DNA of 17,140 bases from assembly GCA_035378955.1 (NCBI GenBank), contig DAOSUS010000064.1, positions 1-17,140 on the forward strand. The letters are read 5' to 3'. Positions 14,343 to 17,140 of this stretch are shown here, piece after piece. A model generated the notes under the pieces. It made no database searches. It was not told the DNA's origin and worked only from the letters and a program-made list of their open reading frames with translations. Origin of the DNA: Candidatus Hydrogenedens sp. Lineage in GTDB: Bacteria; Hydrogenedentota; Hydrogenedentia; Hydrogenedentales; Hydrogenedentaceae. The translations under genes and the position numbers were made by a program. Position 1 is the first letter of the stretch. Every line of letters begins with the position of its first letter.

Positions 14343-15008
14343 ACATTTTTCTCCACATTTTTGTTTTAACAAATCCAGAGAAAACTGACCTAAGTCAGGA
14401 AGAACAAAATCTGCAAGTGAAATATCTTGCTTGGGACGGTCGGGTCGTGCCAGAGCCACACAAAACATACCTGCTGATTTTGCGGCATTAACCCCTACCG
14501 TAGAATCTTCAAAAACAACACATTGTTCTGGTTTTACCTTCAATATCTCACTTGCTTTTATATATCCTGCAGGATGAGGTTTGCCAGGATAATAATCCTC
14601 CTTCCCTAAAAATAAAGATATGTTTTTTTCTATACCTAACCTGTGAATGGCTTCTATAACATCTTTACGATAAGAACCTGAAACAATGGCACATATATAA
14701 TTTGTTGAAAGTTCTTTTAACAGTTTTATGGATGAAGGTATTGCCAAAGGCATTCTTTCCGCATGTTTATTAAAATAGGGATATACTTTTTCTATAAAAT
14801 TAGGCATTTCACTCTTTAACTCGGGATACTTTTTTTCCAACTCCTCGTAAATATACTCCCATGAATTGCCATAAACAAGGTCAACGGCATAGTCATAACT
14901 CACATCAAATCCTTTATCTAAAAGATATTCATGAACAGCATATACCCAAATAATTTCAGAATCCATCAAAGTTCCATCTAAATCGAAAATAAACGCTTTA
15001 ACTTCCAT
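14328..15008 (-). CDS. HAD-superfamily phosphatase, beta-phosphoglucomutase/Gph-like
   Basis: The 226-residue cytoplasmic hydrolase belongs to HAD subfamily IA. Motif I is FIFDLDGTLMDS with nucleophile D9 and acid D11. A helical cap follows (about 16-85). Motif II is IVSGS (S110), motif III has K143 in PGKPHP, and motif IV is VVFEDSTVGVNAAKSAGM (E167, D168). This layout fits phosphatases for phosphoglycolate or sugar phosphates, or beta-phosphoglucomutase; substrates cannot be predicted. The ribosome site is AAAGGTGA just before the ATG. It starts 33 bp after the priA stop, so the two are probably co-transcribed. Confidence 0.9.
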   Translation of the reverse strand: MEVKAFIFDLDGTLMDSEIIWVYAVHEYLLDKGFDVSYDYAVDLVYGNSWEYIYEELEKKYPELKSEMPNFIEKVYPYFNKHAERMPLAIPSSIKLLKELSTNYICAIVSGSYRKDVIEAIHRLGIEKNISLFLGKEDYYPGKPHPAGYIKASEILKVKPEQCVVFEDSTVGVNAAKSAGMFCVALARPDRPKQDISLADFVLPDLGQFSLDLLKQKCGEKCSAME

Positions 15009-15041
15009 ACTTCACCTTTCCTGATTTTATACAGCAGTATT

Positions 15042-17140
15042 TTAATATATTTCATAAGGGTCTACATCAATTCGTAGTAAGAGTTTACTACTTGTTTTTT
15101 GAGTGTGGAAATAGTTGTTAATATCTCTTGCTATGGCGTTAATAGTTTTCGTGGCTTTTCCCAATAAGGCAAATTGCCAACGAAATCTTCCCTGAACCTT
15201 GCGTATGATAGCAGGAGCAGGACCTAATATATTACAGTTATTCTGTTCTAAATTAAGATTCTTTTTGGAATATTGAACAAGATTATACACTATATCCTTT
15301 ACTTCTTTTTCATCTTCTGATTCCAATCCGAATTGAATCATACGATTATATGGCGGATAACCTACAATTTTACGATTCCTCAATTCATACTCTGCAAATA
15401 ACTCATAATTATGACTTTGGATAGATTTGATTACATAATGGGCAGGCATAAATGTTTGTATAACCACTTCTCCCCCTCTTTCTCTCCTGCCAGAACGACC
15501 CGCCACTTGCATAAGTAATTGAAAGACAAATTCAGTAGAACGGAAATTAGGGATGGACAAACCTATATCCGCATTCAAAACTCCAACCAGTGTAACATTA
15601 GGGTAGTCGTGTCCTTTAGCAATCATCTGAGTTCCAATAAGAATATCTATTTTATGCTCGGCAAATTTTTTTAAAATAGAATACCCCCTGCTTTTCGACA
15701 TAGTAACATCCGTATCCATTCTCGCAATGGATGCCGAAGGAAAATGCTGTATTAACAAATCCTCTATTCTCTGTGTTCCTGTGCCTATCAGAACCAAAGG
15801 GGTTGTACCACATTCCCCACATTGCACCGGTCTGGGTTGCTTATAATTGCAATAATGGCAACGCACTGTTCCATCGTATCTGTGATAATTCAAACTTGTA
15901 TTGCAATTGGGACATGACACTATCCAACCACAGGATGGACACATAGATATAGGCGAAAAACCACGGCGGTTAATTAATAAAATAGTTTGTTCTCTTCTAC
16001 TAAGTCGTTCATTTATCTTTTCCCGTAATGCCATTGAAAGCACAGGTTCTCCAGAGGATTTATCCGTTTCTTTTCTCAAATCAACAATATGAATAGAAGG
16101 TAATGAGCCAGAAGCAACTCTCTGTGTCAATCGTAGTAAATGATATTTAGATGATGAAGCATGCACAAAAGACTCTAAGGATGGCGTTGCTGACCCCAAG
16201 ACACATACAGCAGAGTTTATCTGGGCACGCATAACTGCGACATCTCGTGCATGGTATCGAGGAGTTTCTCCCTGCTTATAGGTATGTTCATGTTCCTCAT
16301 CTACAATAACAAGCCCTAAGCGCTGTAAAGGAGCAAAAATTGCAGAACGGACACCTACAACCACATTTACTTTTCCTTCTTTTATTCTTCGCCACTCATC
16401 AAATCTTTCACCCTCACTTAAACCACTATGCAAAACAGCAACTTGTTCCTTAAATCGTGAATATAATCTGGCAATAGTTTGGGGAGTAAGAGAAATTTCC
16501 GGCACTAAAAGTAAGGATTGCAGTCCACATTCCAATGCCTTTTGAATAGTCTGTAAATATACTTCTGTTTTACCAGAACCTGTTACACCAAAAAGCAAAA
16601 AAGTCTTAAATTGCCGTTTTTGAATTGCATCAGATATAGATTTTACACATAACTGTTGCTCTTCATTTAAAATTATTGTTTGTTGGTTCTCAAAGGATTC
16701 CGTATATTGATATACTCTGGGAGTTCTTAGGACATTTTTGGGTATTAATTCTACCAACCCTTTCCGTTTGAGTGATGAAACAATATTCCTACTAACCCCT
16801 TGTTTCTGAATTAACTCTGAAAGTGGATATTCTTTCCCTTCGTGTAATAAAAAAAGGTAAGTCTTTACCTGTTGAGGTGCTTTTTTTTGCCAGATTAAAA
16901 TATCTTCCTGCGTAATCGTTTTATCTTTTCTCAATCGCACCCCTATTTCTTTTTTTACTTTTTCCTGAATGCTTATTGGTTCAACAATAATTCTTATTAG
17001 CCCATCTTTTAGTAAAAGAGGAATCTCATTTTCTACCTCTTCATTTCTAATTTTTCTCTTTAATTCTTTTAAGTCCAGAGGTCTATCTTTGAGAACTTCA
17101 AAAATTTGATATGGGAGGCTACCCGGCAAATAATTACATG
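15042..17140 (-). CDS. priA: Primosomal replication restart helicase PriA (5' end beyond window)
   Basis: PriA is the 3'-5' helicase that reloads the replisome at stalled forks. The frame stays open to the right edge, so the TTG at 17129 is only an apparent start; about 100 residues of the N-terminal 3'-end-binding domain are probably missing. Numbered from that TTG: a winged-helix-like region (about 70-140), Walker A GVTGSGKTEVYL (181-192), DEEH (277-280), LGSATPSLES, LLINRRGFSP, and eight zinc cysteines (C397, C400, C406, C409, C424, C427, C437, C440). IGTQMIAKGHDYPNV and QVAGRSGRRERGGEV follow, and it ends RIDVDPYEIY as expected. All motifs are intact. Confidence 0.96.
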   Translation of the reverse strand, partial: CNYLPGSLPYQIFEVLKDRPLDLKELKRKIRNEEVENEIPLLLKDGLIRIIVEPISIQEKVKKEIGVRLRKDKTITQEDILIWQKKAPQQVKTYLFLLHEGKEYPLSELIQKQGVSRNIVSSLKRKGLVELIPKNVLRTPRVYQYTESFENQQTIILNEEQQLCVKSISDAIQKRQFKTFLLFGVTGSGKTEVYLQTIQKALECGLQSLLLVPEISLTPQTIARLYSRFKEQVAVLHSGLSEGERFDEWRRIKEGKVNVVVGVRSAIFAPLQRLGLVIVDEEHEHTYKQGETPRYHARDVAVMRAQINSAVCVLGSATPSLESFVHASSSKYHLLRLTQRVASGSLPSIHIVDLRKETDKSSGEPVLSMALREKINERLSRREQTILLINRRGFSPISMCPSCGWIVSCPNCNTSLNYHRYDGTVRCHYCNYKQPRPVQCGECGTTPLVLIGTGTQRIEDLLIQHFPSASIARMDTDVTMSKSRGYSILKKFAEHKIDILIGTQMIAKGHDYPNVTLVGVLNADIGLSIPNFRSTEFVFQLLMQVAGRSGRRERGGEVVIQTFMPAHYVIKSIQSHNYELFAEYELRNRKIVGYPPYNRMIQFGLESEDEKEVKDIVYNLVQYSKKNLNLEQNNCNILGPAPAIIRKVQGRFRWQFALLGKATKTINAIARDINNYFHTQKTSSKLLLRIDVDPYEIY

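Noticed and set aside
17127..17140. TTG at 17129 as the true priA start
   Set aside because: The frame is open beyond it to the window edge and the PriA N-terminal domain is missing, so the gene is cut by the window.

Overview
This AT-rich window comes from a Gram-negative bacterium: it carries lpxK (lipid A 4'-kinase), a full PriA restart helicase, bacterial GluRS and GT4 glycosyltransferases. The lineage cannot be fixed from sequence alone. The ketol-acid reductoisomerase resembles the Bacteroidetes/fungal type, and the Cas9 resembles, from memory, type II-C enzymes of environmental PVC/FCB-like bacteria. Real genes use TAA (8), TGA (3) and TAG (1) stops.

Positions 1-5846 hold a compact type II-C CRISPR-Cas locus. 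The array (1-1043, continuing past the left edge) has 16 identical 36-bp repeats and 29-30 bp spacers. The minus-strand operon cas9-cas1-cas2 faces it tail-to-tail. A plus-strand tracrRNA (about 5734-5846) lies upstream of cas9, with a consensus sigma70 promoter, a 37-nt anti-repeat and a GC-rich hairpin followed by eight T. No csn2 or cas4 is present. The array is read on the plus strand, because each repeat ends in a perfect extended -10 box (TGCTATAAT). This implies each crRNA is started from its own promoter, as described for Neisseria meningitidis II-C. The anti-repeat keeps this box on its minus strand, pointing at cas9. A second short anti-repeat-like sequence sits just after the last repeat, downstream of that repeat's promoter.

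Positions 5847-6085 are a non-coding gap with a possible gltX promoter and a 14-bp tandem duplication. Then come plus-strand gltX, a ROK sugar kinase and a PfkB/1-phosphofructokinase-family kinase (6086-9558), closely packed and probably one transcript. The last overlaps convergent lpxK by 89 bp. Upstream of lpxK lies ilvC (minus strand) with a clear intrinsic terminator between them; that terminator also shows that the longest lpxK start is wrong.

Positions 11830-14342 carry two tandem GT4 glycosyltransferases and a small DUF2905-type membrane protein gene interrupted by one in-frame TAG. They converge on a minus-strand priA-HAD phosphatase pair (14328-17140); priA is cut by the right edge.

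The most notable material is the Cas9 locus: its repeat-embedded promoters, the overlapping divergent promoters at tracrRNA/cas9, and the orphan anti-repeat at the array end.
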